Positions 31,492 to 40,151 of a stretch of DNA of 64,000 nucleotides are shown here, in pieces. Position numbers and translations under genes: made by a program. Position 1 is the stretch's first letter; each line of letters opens with the position of its first letter. The DNA is from an uncultured Prevotellaceae bacterium. Its GTDB lineage: Bacteria; Bacteroidota; Bacteroidia; Bacteroidales; Muribaculaceae. The notes under the pieces were generated by a model. It had not been told where the DNA came from, made no database searches, and saw only the letters and a list, made by a program, of their open reading frames with translations. The DNA lies in NCBI GenBank assembly GCA_900317325.1, contig ONGE01000017.1, positions 1 through 64,000 of the forward strand, given 5' to 3'.

Positions 31492-31899
31492 TCAGATAAC
31501 TATTATACCCAAACTTATGAATACTATCATAGTAAGAACATAGTACAGAAATACCAAAACGCCTTTTAATTGTCTATACTTTTCACATCCATATTGAGTG
31601 TTTAGTTCATTATAAAACTTGTCATTGTCATTATCATTAATAACAACTATTTTACTCATTAACAAGAATGTTATCAAGAGACAAGGAATCGCTATAGAAT
31701 AATACATCATATTTGTGTTGTCTTTAATCGGACCAACTGCCAAATAGACACATAATAATACAATCGATATGAGATTGAATAATATACTTCCCCCAACATT
31801 ACTGAAAGAGCAGTGAGATGAAAATCTATAACTCCATCCAAAATTCAAATATGCGTGGAGAGTACGATAATAAATGTATCTGAAGAATGCCAGTATCAT
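31492..31899 (-). CDS. Small three-helix membrane protein (paralogue 3)
   Basis: A 135-aa relative of the pair at 8372-9157. It keeps the opening RYIYYRTLHAYLNF, three hydrophobic segments (about residues 38-56, 66-86 and 112-134), an acidic loop (NDNDNDKFYNELN) and the C-terminal KYRQLKGVLVFLYYVL. The start at 31899 is chosen because a TACCTTTG box at 31929-31936 lies between it and the longer start at 31956, exactly as for paralogue 1. It is AT-rich and lies among phage fragments, 22 kb from the other two. No known family is recognised. Confidence 0.65.
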   Translation of the reverse strand: MILAFFRYIYYRTLHAYLNFGWSYRFSSHCSFSNVGGSILFNLISIVLLCVYLAVGPIKDNTNMMYYSIAIPCLLITFLLMSKIVVINDNDNDKFYNELNTQYGCEKYRQLKGVLVFLYYVLTMIVFISLGIIVI

Positions 31900-31928
31900 G
31901 TCATTAAGAAGAAAAAATGTTTCATCGA

Positions 31929-31936
31929 CAAAGGTA
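31929..31936 (-). promoter_or_regulatory. -7 box of the third small membrane protein gene
   Basis: TACCTTTG on the minus strand, 29 bases before the ATG at 31899. Confidence 0.65.
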
Positions 31937-31990
31937 GCGAAAATTTCGCTAAACACTCATTTTCTTTTAGATTTCGGTGATTTATTGTTC

Positions 31991-32063
31991 ATGAGGCGCT
32001 GGTACGCGACCTGACTTTTATAATTTTAGAAAAGTTGCTCAACCGATTATGCCTTGAAAAGAC
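31991..32063 (-). repeat. 73-bp direct repeat, copy 1 (phage gene scrap)
   Basis: Nearly matches 33189-33262. On the minus strand it translates as SVEQLF(stop)NYKSQVAYQRLMNN, a broken version of the other copy. The two repeats bracket the gene 32113-33093. Confidence 0.65.
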
Positions 32064-32112
32064 GTGCCGAATGGTAATATTTTCTTTTGCTGTTATATCT
32101 ATAAGTCATTGT

Positions 32113-33093
32113 TTATTGGTTGCGCATCACAATTCTTTTAATCAGTTGTAAAAGCAATCCAAGTAGCAATAAAATAATTAAAAGTGGAATTGATGGTATA
32201 AAAATAAGATAGAAGTAATTGCTGAGGAAATAACTTCCCATGATGTCATCAAGCTTTGAATAAAAAGCGTTCTTCGTTGATTGCCGATCATACTGACAAA
32301 TGCGGTCAAGATAGTGTCTAGCTATATATTTTTCAACCATTGAGTCCTGAGTTCTTCCCAACAGCAATCTCAACGGCTGGTCATCAACAACCGTTACTGA
32401 CATTAGGAATTTACCTTCATAGGCCTTGTTCCCTCTGTCAGTAAAATTACATTTATGAGAATACTTGTTTACGGCTCCGACGCTATCGAATGGCACAAAG
32501 AAACTGAAACAGTAACATAATGGGCCTGTCTTATTTTCTACGAATAAAAATGTGCCCACGGACAAGGTATCGATATCATTATCATCGAAATCTGATGGAA
32601 TAAGACCTTCAGATATTCTATACCCAAGACTTGGAATCCGTGATTGATGAACCGTGGTGTCAACAATGAAAACATCAGGAAAATCATTCAATAACAGATT
32701 ATTATTCTGATGTTTTGTTTCTTGTTTTACTTGTGACTTTTCCACGGTAACAGTCTCAGTAAGCACACGGCCATTTCCTGCCACTGAGTCAACATCAGAT
32801 TTCACATGATGCTTGAAAGTAGAGATTCCATAGTGTGCAACCGTATCTTGCGCCAAGAGATCTGCGAACTTGGAAACAAACTCTTTTTGAGTTATTCCAA
32901 GTAACAGGTACTCAGTATCATCAACACTATAATTATATTTAAAGGGTTGGGCAGGATGTTCATATTGCGTACGATTCGTACCGTCGATGAGATTACATAT
33001 AGTGGACAGCGCAATGATACATAACACTTCCAATGCCACGAAAATTGCAAAAAATTTCACAACGGCCCAATAGACTTTCATAAACTTCTCCAT
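32113..33093 (-). CDS. Hypothetical protein with membrane helices at both ends
   Basis: A 326-aa protein with an N-terminal helix (about residues 9-31, FFAIFVALEVLCIIALSTIC) and a C-terminal helix (about 295-318, LIFIPSIPLLIILLLLGLLL) followed by a basic tail (QLIKRIVMRNQ). The 260 residues between them would be on one side of the membrane, and the basic tail places the ends in the cytoplasm, so the middle should face the periplasm. The start at 33093 (MEKFMKVYW) is chosen over 33135. There is no recognisable domain. It is flanked by 73-bp direct repeats derived from a phage gene, so it may be cargo that inserted by, or was duplicated with, that segment. Confidence 0.55.
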   Translation of the reverse strand: MEKFMKVYWAVVKFFAIFVALEVLCIIALSTICNLIDGTNRTQYEHPAQPFKYNYSVDDTEYLLLGITQKEFVSKFADLLAQDTVAHYGISTFKHHVKSDVDSVAGNGRVLTETVTVEKSQVKQETKHQNNNLLLNDFPDVFIVDTTVHQSRIPSLGYRISEGLIPSDFDDNDIDTLSVGTFLFVENKTGPLCYCFSFFVPFDSVGAVNKYSHKCNFTDRGNKAYEGKFLMSVTVVDDQPLRLLLGRTQDSMVEKYIARHYLDRICQYDRQSTKNAFYSKLDDIMGSYFLSNYFYLIFIPSIPLLIILLLLGLLLQLIKRIVMRNQ

Positions 33094-33188
33094 AATTGTT
33101 ACATCTTTTTCTTTATAACGGAAAAGACACCTCATTATTACTCAATGATAAGTTGATCCAATTTGTTGGTTTTTGTGAGTAATTCTTC

Positions 33189-33262
33189 TTGAGGCGCTGG
33201 TACTCGTCCTGACTTTTATGATTTTGGAAAAGTTGTTCAACCGCTTTTATCTTGAAAAGATG
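33189..33262 (-). repeat. Direct repeat, copy 2 (phage gene scrap)
   Basis: On the minus strand it reads LFKIKAVEQLFQNHKSQDEY followed by QRLKKN, an open and sensible C-terminal fragment. Copy 1 at 31991-32063 has two in-frame stops. It starts with the same GTCTTTTCAAG-type sequence that precedes the palindromic promoters. Confidence 0.65.
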
Positions 33263-33270
33263 AGGCTACT

Positions 33271-34707
33271 CTAATTCTGTGTGATGCGCACAGCACGCAC
33301 GGGGAACCCGATGTATCGTTCGTTGCCGTAGTTGCCTTTATGGTCATCTAAATAGAAGAAAAGAATGACAGCAGAATACGAATGATTATCGTCATAGAGC
33401 GTGCGTGCCCAAAATTGGCCGAATGAACCTAAGTCGCCACTGGTATTATTGTATCGCTCGCCCGCAGCGGGAAGGAACATAGATTGGCCATTTGGCCCAG
33501 TTACCAATTGGCCAGTCACGCCGTTCCTTGTCGTCTGCTGCCATGTGCAAGATTGACAAAGCTCTAAACATTGTTCTCTGGATGGCATACGCCATGACGA
33601 ACCCCAATTGACATAAGCGGCATCATCTTCAAATTCTAGAACTGTCTTGTTGTCAACAGTGCCAAAATCGTTGTTTGTGCAGTACTTGGTGATAGAACTT
33701 TTAGCACCGTTACACCACTTGTAAGTTTCCCATGTATAGACCTCCTTGGGAGCGGTCTCGCCCCAAGCGAAGTAGTCGCCGTACTGCTCTGGGGTGTTGG
33801 CGCCCAGGTTGCACGTTGCCCATAGCGTACCACTAGGCAACCCAAGGTCAACATATTCATGATTATCTTGAGGTGCACCGCCACCCAGGATGAGGTCGAT
33901 GAGGGCATTGACATCGGCAATGTTGACTTCATGATCTAGATTCACGTCGCCAGCAGTGAGATTACCACTACCGCTCAAGATGATGTCAATGACAGCATTT
34001 ACATCGGCAATATTGACCTCGTAATCACTGTTCACATCTCCAATTATGCTACTACCACCATCTCGTGAGACAATGATGTGAGTGGCACGATTTCCATCTC
34101 CTCGAGCGATGAAGTTACCATATTCATCGTGTTCGACATAGGCATCCTCTGGAAAAGTGATAGCGCAGTTCAGGAAAGTAATGGATTCGCCGAATCTTTC
34201 TACTACACCATTGATATCTGCTTGTACGTTGTCAAACTTAAGCGCACACAGCACACCATCTCCACAATTAATGCCTTTGGTTGTCTGCAGGGTGATATCT
34301 TTGATAGTCAGGCGAGTGCATTTGCAATAAATGCCACGCATAGTGCTGGAAAGGTAGAGCTTGCCATTGCCCTGAATAGTCACGCTTTTACTATTAGTGC
34401 CTTCAAAGCCTATAGCCACAAAGCCCGTAGTGGTCAGTTTACATTCACCTTGGATGATAATTGTCGCCTCATCTTCAGTAATACGGATAGGATAAACATA
34501 ATCGTAGGGTGTCTCGCTACTGTGTTCTACAACAGCATTGTTCAGCGTGAGCGTGCGGTTGTCTTTGTCCCAGATGATGCTTCCGCTCTTAATATAAGGG
34601 CAATTGAAATGTCCGTTAGCATCAGGGTTCACGTCGCAAACGGTAATCTCGGCAACTGCACCGAGTGCCGCTACCAGTGATAGGCAAAGTAAGAATAGTT
34701 TCTTCAT
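33271..34707 (-). CDS. Secreted protein with two dockerin repeats and a FISUMP-like domain
   Basis: A 478-aa exported protein in three parts. A signal peptide (about residues 1-20) is followed by a beta-helix-like domain (about 21-215) with repeated short strands (RITEDEATIIIQGECKLTTT, IKDITLQTTKGINCGDGVLC). Two dockerin-type repeats (GDVNSDYEVNIADVNAVIDI and GDVNLDHEVNIADVNALIDL, about 218-272) sit in the middle. The C-terminal half (about 280-478) begins YVDLGLPSGTLWATCNLGAN and ends FPVRAVRITQN, the pattern of the Fibrobacter-type major paralogous (FISUMP) domain common in Prevotella surface proteins. The promoter is at 34793-34800. The role is unknown; dockerins here are internal, unlike the protease where they are terminal. 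Confidence 0.75.
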   Translation of the reverse strand: MKKLFLLCLSLVAALGAVAEITVCDVNPDANGHFNCPYIKSGSIIWDKDNRTLTLNNAVVEHSSETPYDYVYPIRITEDEATIIIQGECKLTTTGFVAIGFEGTNSKSVTIQGNGKLYLSSTMRGIYCKCTRLTIKDITLQTTKGINCGDGVLCALKFDNVQADINGVVERFGESITFLNCAITFPEDAYVEHDEYGNFIARGDGNRATHIIVSRDGGSSIIGDVNSDYEVNIADVNAVIDIILSGSGNLTAGDVNLDHEVNIADVNALIDLILGGGAPQDNHEYVDLGLPSGTLWATCNLGANTPEQYGDYFAWGETAPKEVYTWETYKWCNGAKSSITKYCTNNDFGTVDNKTVLEFEDDAAYVNWGSSWRMPSREQCLELCQSCTWQQTTRNGVTGQLVTGPNGQSMFLPAAGERYNNTSGDLGSFGQFWARTLYDDNHSYSAVILFFYLDDHKGNYGNERYIGFPVRAVRITQN

Positions 34708-34935
34708 ATCGTTATATTTTAATTGGTTAATTGACTAAAGGGCAATCACCTTGACGGCTCGCCGTCGTGGCTAGGTGATATCTTAGGATATGCAAATATA
34801 GCGAATATCTTTCGTCTAAACAGTCACTTTCTCTTACATTTTGGTGATTTGGCTAAATTAAAGATAAATAACTTCTTATATGCGGGATTTTTCGAAATTT
34901 AATAGTAAATTTGTACGTTTATAGCGTAATTTAAA
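34708..34935. promoter_or_regulatory. Divergent promoters between dockerin protein and GH31 operon
   Basis: Leftward -7 box TATATTTG at 34793-34800, with a hairpin in the leader (ATCACCT/AGGTGAT outer arms, ACGGC/GCCGT inner, 34744-34780). Rightward -7 box TAAATTTG at 34906-34913, 23 bases before the GH31 ATG. Confidence 0.6.
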
Positions 34936-37881
34936 ATGAAAAGAGCCCTACAACTGTTTATGATGGCGGCATTTGTGCTGTATGCCACTATGGCACAGGC
35001 TGCTGTCAAGACCGAAGGCAACTTCGTGACAATCGACATCGAGAATGCTCAGGCAGGTGCCGCCCGCGTGGTACGCCTGCAAGTGGTGAACGACAACATC
35101 GTGCGCGTGCAGGCCACCTGCGATACACAGCTGCCGGCCAAGCCGGCCAGCCTGATGATTGTGCCGCAGACGTCCAAGCCCAAGTTCACGGTCACCGACA
35201 ATGGCGACAGCTATTGCGTCAAGGCCAAGAACGTGACGGCTATCGTCAACAAGGCCGACGGCCGCATCAAGTTCACCGACGCTAATGGCAAGGTCCTGGC
35301 GACTGAGGCCGTGGGCGGTAAATCGTTCAAGCCATTCAAGGTGCCCGAGCGCGAAATCGGCGTCGGCACCCTGACCGACGATCAGAGCAAGGGCTTGACC
35401 TGGACACTCAAGTTCGAGAACCAGGATGAGGCGCTCTATGGCCTGGGACAGCACCAGTCGGGCGAACTCAACATGAAGGGCAAGAACGAGGACCTGTTCC
35501 AGTATAATACCAAGGTGAGCGTGCCCATGGTGCTGAGCACCAACGGCTACGGCATCCTGTGGGACAGCTACAGCTATTGCCGCTTTGGCAACCCCGAGGA
35601 CTACCTGCAGCTCAACCGTGCCTTCAACCTCTATGACAAGTACGGCAAGAAAGGCAGCCTGACGGGCACCTATACCGACAAGAACGGCCAACGCCTGGTT
35701 CGCAGCGAGGACTCCCTCTATTATGAGTTTGACATGCCCGCAGGATCGGAACTGGGCAAGTTGACCGAGCCCGGCGGCATCAAGAACCTGCCTAAGGGCT
35801 TTGCCCTGAACGGCGCGACGGTGGTCTATGAAGGCTTCATCGAGCCCAAGGGACGCGTGAGCGAGACCCTGCGCCAGTTCATCCTCTACTATGCCGGCTA
35901 CATCAAGGTGTACATTGGCGGCGAGGAAGTGGTTCCAGAGCGCTGGCGCACGGCATGGAACCCCAACGCATGGAAATTTACCGCCCAGGTGCCTTCAGGC
36001 AAAAAGACGCAGCTGCGCATCGAGTGGCAACCCGACGGTGACGTGTCATATTGCGGACTGCGCGTGTCGGCACCCCGCAGCGCTGCCGAACGTGAGCAAC
36101 TCACCGTGTGGAGCGAGATGAGCCGCGACATGGACTACTACTTCATCGCCGGTCAGAGCTTTGACGAAATCATCTCGGGCTATCGCACCCTCACGGGCAA
36201 GGCTTCGTTGTATCCCAAGTGGGTGCTGGGCTTCTGGCAGAGCCGCGAGCGCTACAAGAGTTCGCAAGACATCGAGCAGACGCTTGCCGAGTTCCGCAAC
36301 CGCCGCATCCCCATCGACAACATTGTGCAGGACTGGAATTACTGGAAACTGGAGAACTGGGGCGACCACACCTTTGAGGCCTCGCGCTACCCCACCCCGC
36401 AGGCGATGCTCGACTCGGTCCACGCCATGGGCGGCCGCTTCATGATCAGCGTATGGCCCAAGTTCTATGAGACCGTCGACAATTACAAGGCGCTTGATGC
36501 CAAAGGCTGGATCTACAAGCAAGCCATCGTTGACGATATCCACGACTGGCTGGGATTCCGCGGTTCGTTCTATGATGCCTATGACGCAGGTGCCCGCAAG
36601 CTGTTCTGGAAACAGATGAACGACAACCTGTACAAGAAATACAACTATGCTATCGACGCCTGGTGGATGGATGCCAGCGAGCCCAACATACGCGACTGCA
36701 CACCCATGTGGTATCGCAAGGCCCTGTCCGGCCCCACCGCATTGGGCAGCTCGACCGAATACTTCAACGCCTACTCCATCGTCAATGCTGACGCTATCTA
36801 TACCGGCCAGCGTGCCACGGGCAACAACAAGCGCGTGTTCCTGCTCACCCGCAGCGGTTTCGCCGGCGAACAGCGCTACTCGACCGCCACGTGGAGCGGC
36901 GACATCGGCACCCGCTGGGAAGACATGAGGGCCCAAATGACGGCCGGCCTCAACTTCTCGATGTCGGGCATCCCCTTCTGGGGCATGGACCAGGGCGGAT
37001 TCTGTGTCGAGAACCGCTATGTGGCCGCTCAGCAAGAGTTTGACCAAACGGGCCGCGAAAACAGCGACCTGACCGAATGGCGCGAGCTCCAGACCCGCTG
37101 GAACCAATTCGGTTGCTTCATCCCCCTGTACCGTGCCCATGGCCAGTGGCCCCTGCGCGAGGTGTTCAACATCGCCCCCGAGGGTCATCCCGCCTATGAA
37201 AGCATCGTCTATTACCACAAGCTGCGCTACCGCATGATGCCTTACCTCTACTCGATGGCTGGTTGGGCCCATTTCAAGGACTACACGCTCATGCGTGCCC
37301 TGGTGATGGACTTTGCCAGCGACAAGAACGTGCTCGACATCCCCGACCAGTGGATGTTCGGTCCCGCCTTTATGGCCTGCCCCGTCGCCACCTACAAGGC
37401 CCGCAACCGCCAAGTCTATTTCCCCGAGCAGAGCGGCTGGTATGACCTGTACAGCGGCCAGTATATCAACGGTGGCCAAAAGCTGGTGGTCGATGCCCCC
37501 TATGGCCGCATTCCTGTGTTTGTGCGTGAAGGCAGCATCATCCCCTTCGGCCCCGAGTTACAGTGGAGTGACGAGAAACCCGCCGAACTCATCAACCTGT
37601 ATGTCTACACCGGTGCCGACGGCCAGTTCCAGCTCTACGAGGACGAGGGTATCAACTACAACTACGAAAAAGGCAAATATGCCACCATCGACTTCAACTA
37701 CAACGAAGCCACACGCACGCTCACCATTGGCGAGCGCAAGGGCTCGTTCAAGGGCATGCTTAGGGCACGCCGCTTCAACGTCGTTGTCATCACCCGCGAC
37801 AATGCCCGCGAGCTCGACCTCGAGAATCCCGCAGGGCAGATGGTAGAGTACAACGGCAAGCAAGTGACCGTCAAACTATAA
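34936..37881 (+). CDS. GH31 alpha-xylosidase/alpha-glucosidase with PA14 insert
   Basis: A 981-aa secreted GH31 enzyme. The signal peptide is about residues 1-22. An N-terminal beta-sandwich is followed by a PA14-like insert (about 230-390, TLRQFILYYAGYIKVYIGGE), then the TIM barrel from about 420. The nucleophile Asp is about residue 578 in WWMDASEPN and the acid/base Asp about 656 in WSGDIGTRW; a DUF5110-like C-terminal sandwich ends the protein. A PA14 insert in GH31 is characteristic of Bacteroidetes alpha-xylosidases acting on xyloglucan oligosaccharides (for example the Bacteroides ovatus BoGH31A type), so release of alpha-1,6-xylose in the periplasm is the best guess; alpha-glucosidase is the alternative. 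It is the first gene of the GH31-GH3-GH43-AraC operon. Confidence 0.85.
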   Translation: MKRALQLFMMAAFVLYATMAQAAVKTEGNFVTIDIENAQAGAARVVRLQVVNDNIVRVQATCDTQLPAKPASLMIVPQTSKPKFTVTDNGDSYCVKAKNVTAIVNKADGRIKFTDANGKVLATEAVGGKSFKPFKVPEREIGVGTLTDDQSKGLTWTLKFENQDEALYGLGQHQSGELNMKGKNEDLFQYNTKVSVPMVLSTNGYGILWDSYSYCRFGNPEDYLQLNRAFNLYDKYGKKGSLTGTYTDKNGQRLVRSEDSLYYEFDMPAGSELGKLTEPGGIKNLPKGFALNGATVVYEGFIEPKGRVSETLRQFILYYAGYIKVYIGGEEVVPERWRTAWNPNAWKFTAQVPSGKKTQLRIEWQPDGDVSYCGLRVSAPRSAAEREQLTVWSEMSRDMDYYFIAGQSFDEIISGYRTLTGKASLYPKWVLGFWQSRERYKSSQDIEQTLAEFRNRRIPIDNIVQDWNYWKLENWGDHTFEASRYPTPQAMLDSVHAMGGRFMISVWPKFYETVDNYKALDAKGWIYKQAIVDDIHDWLGFRGSFYDAYDAGARKLFWKQMNDNLYKKYNYAIDAWWMDASEPNIRDCTPMWYRKALSGPTALGSSTEYFNAYSIVNADAIYTGQRATGNNKRVFLLTRSGFAGEQRYSTATWSGDIGTRWEDMRAQMTAGLNFSMSGIPFWGMDQGGFCVENRYVAAQQEFDQTGRENSDLTEWRELQTRWNQFGCFIPLYRAHGQWPLREVFNIAPEGHPAYESIVYYHKLRYRMMPYLYSMAGWAHFKDYTLMRALVMDFASDKNVLDIPDQWMFGPAFMACPVATYKARNRQVYFPEQSGWYDLYSGQYINGGQKLVVDAPYGRIPVFVREGSIIPFGPELQWSDEKPAELINLYVYTGADGQFQLYEDEGINYNYEKGKYATIDFNYNEATRTLTIGERKGSFKGMLRARRFNVVVITRDNARELDLENPAGQMVEYNGKQVTVKL

Positions 37882-37931
37882 TGTGTGAGTTCATAACAAA
37901 AGACGATAACCAATAACCAAAACAAGAGATA

Positions 37932-40133
37932 ATGAAAAGAATCATTTCGACCATTGCCATAGCCCTTATGCTGGCAACGACCACCGTATCGGCACAAAAA
38001 AACAAGCCGATTTACCTGGATAACAACGCCCCCCTCGAGCAACGCGTCGAGGATGCGCTGTCGCGCATGACGCTGCATGAGAAAATCCAGGTCATCCATG
38101 CCCAGAGCAAATTCACCAGCGCCGGCGTGCCCCGTCTGGGCATCCGTCAACTCAACATGGACGACGGCCCTCACGGCGTGCGCGAGGAGCTGGAATGGAA
38201 CACCTGGTCACCTGCCAAGTGGACCAACGACAGCATTGTGGCCTTCCCGTCGCTCACCTGCCTGGCAGCAACCTGGAACCGTGACTTGGCAGCGCTCTAC
38301 GGCAACGCCCTGAGCGAGGAGTTCGCCTTCCGCGGCAAGGACATACTGCTGGGCCCCGGCGTGAACATGGCCCGCTTGCCATTGAACGGCCGTGCATTCG
38401 AGTACATGGGCGAAGACCCCTATCTGGCCGGTGAGATGGTTGTGCCCTACATCAAGTCCGCTCAAGCCAACGGTGTGGCCTGCTGCATCAAGCACTTCTT
38501 CATGAACAACCAGGAGGTGGATCGCTTTGCTGCCAATGTCAACGCCAGCGAGCGTGCCATCAACGAGATTTATCTCCCCGCCTTCAAGAAGGCCGTCGAG
38601 GAAGCCCACGTGTGGAGCGTCATGGGCAGCTATAACATGTGGCAGGACATCCACTGCTGCAACAACGACTCGCTGCTGAACGGCATCTTGAAGCGCCAGT
38701 GGGGGTTTGACGGAGCCGTCATCAGCGACTGGGGCGGCACGACCGACACCTGGCAGGCCGCTACTGGAGGTCTTGACATCGAGATGGGCTCCTATACCGA
38801 CGGCAAGACCAAAGAATCGGAATATACCTACGACGACTACTATATGGCCCGCCCGATGGAGACGCTCATCAAGGAGGGCAAACTCGACGTGTCGTATCTC
38901 GACGACAAGGTTCGCCGCGTGCTGCGCACTATGTTCCGCACCTGCATGAACCCCGACAAGGTCATCGGCAAGCAGTGCAGCGAGGATCACTACGAGGCCT
39001 GCCAAGCCATCGGCGAGGAAGGCATCACCCTGCTGCGCAACGAGAAGAACATCCTGCCCATTGCCCCCGAGCGTTACAAAAAGATTCTCGTTGTGGGCGA
39101 GAACGCCACCCGCAGCCTCACTCAGGGCGGTGGCTCATCGGAACTCAAGACCCTGCGCGACATCAGCCCGCTCGAGGCCATCAAGAAGCTCTATGGTGCC
39201 AAGGTCGATTATGCCCAGGGTTATCTCTCGGGCCGAGCCCTGTATGACCAAGTGGACGAAGTCATCCCCTCGGAGCGCGTGCGCCTGAGAGAAGAGGCCC
39301 TGCGCAAGGCCAAAGAGGCCGACCTCATCATCTACATAGGCGGCTTGAACAAGAACCACAAGGAAGACTGCGAGAACGGCGACCGCTTGGGCTATGACCT
39401 GTCATTTGAACAGAACGAGCTCATCGCGGACCTGGCCAAAATCCAGAAGAATATGATTGTCATCACCTTTGGCGGCAACCCCTTTGCCATGCCTTGGCTC
39501 GACAACATCAAGGGCTTGCTGCATTGCTGGTACCTGGGTTCAATGGCCGGCGACGCGCTGGCCGGTGTGCTCAGCGGCAAGGTCAACCCCAGCGGCAAAC
39601 TGCCCGTCACCTTTGCTAAGACCATCGAGGACTATCCCTACTATGAATACGGCAAGAAGGCCTATCCCGGCGTGAACAAGCAGGTTTACTACAGCGAGGG
39701 CATCTACATCGGCTACCGTCACTTCGACACCCGCAAGGTTGAGCCGCAGTTCCCCTTTGGCTACGGCCTGAGCTACACCACCTTCAAGTATGGCGAACCC
39801 ATGCTCTCCTCGCCCAGCATCACCAACGACTCCCCCATCACTGTGAGTGTTCCCGTGACCAACACGGGCAAGGTGGCCGGCAAGGAAATCGTACAGCTCT
39901 ACATCGGCGACATGGAGTGCAGTGTTGACCGCCCGCGCAAGGAGCTCAAGAACTTCGTCAAGCTCGACCTTGCTCCTGGCGAGACCAAGATGGCCGAGTT
40001 CACCATCACGCTCGATGACCTGAAGTATTACAGTGAGACCATCCACGGCTGGGCCGTTGAACCCGGCACCTTCCGTGCCTACCTGAGCACCAACTCCAGC
40101 GACGAGGGCTGCTATGTTGAATTCAACTATTGA
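37932..40133 (+). CDS. GH3 beta-glucosidase (periplasmic)
   Basis: A 733-aa enzyme with signal peptide (about residues 1-22, ending VSAQ). The GH3 N-terminal barrel shows the substrate-binding motifs MGEDPYLAG, CIKHFFMNN and the nucleophile Asp266 in VISDWGGTTD. The alpha/beta sandwich (GEEGITLLRNEKNILPI onward) and the C-terminal fibronectin III-like domain (GKVAGKEIVQLYIGDMECSV) are all present, so the protein is full length. It should remove terminal beta-linked glucose (or xylose/mannose) from the non-reducing ends of imported oligosaccharides. It lies 50 bases after GH31 and 18 bases before GH43 in one operon. Confidence 0.88.
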   Translation: MKRIISTIAIALMLATTTVSAQKNKPIYLDNNAPLEQRVEDALSRMTLHEKIQVIHAQSKFTSAGVPRLGIRQLNMDDGPHGVREELEWNTWSPAKWTNDSIVAFPSLTCLAATWNRDLAALYGNALSEEFAFRGKDILLGPGVNMARLPLNGRAFEYMGEDPYLAGEMVVPYIKSAQANGVACCIKHFFMNNQEVDRFAANVNASERAINEIYLPAFKKAVEEAHVWSVMGSYNMWQDIHCCNNDSLLNGILKRQWGFDGAVISDWGGTTDTWQAATGGLDIEMGSYTDGKTKESEYTYDDYYMARPMETLIKEGKLDVSYLDDKVRRVLRTMFRTCMNPDKVIGKQCSEDHYEACQAIGEEGITLLRNEKNILPIAPERYKKILVVGENATRSLTQGGGSSELKTLRDISPLEAIKKLYGAKVDYAQGYLSGRALYDQVDEVIPSERVRLREEALRKAKEADLIIYIGGLNKNHKEDCENGDRLGYDLSFEQNELIADLAKIQKNMIVITFGGNPFAMPWLDNIKGLLHCWYLGSMAGDALAGVLSGKVNPSGKLPVTFAKTIEDYPYYEYGKKAYPGVNKQVYYSEGIYIGYRHFDTRKVEPQFPFGYGLSYTTFKYGEPMLSSPSITNDSPITVSVPVTNTGKVAGKEIVQLYIGDMECSVDRPRKELKNFVKLDLAPGETKMAEFTITLDDLKYYSETIHGWAVEPGTFRAYLSTNSSDEGCYVEFNY

Positions 40134-40151
40134 TTCCTAATCAAGCACAAA

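Noticed and set aside
36046-37479. 477-codon open frame opposite the GH31 gene
   Set aside because: Long only because the GC-rich coding strand has few stop triplets in reverse; low-complexity A/V/G/H content and no family pattern.
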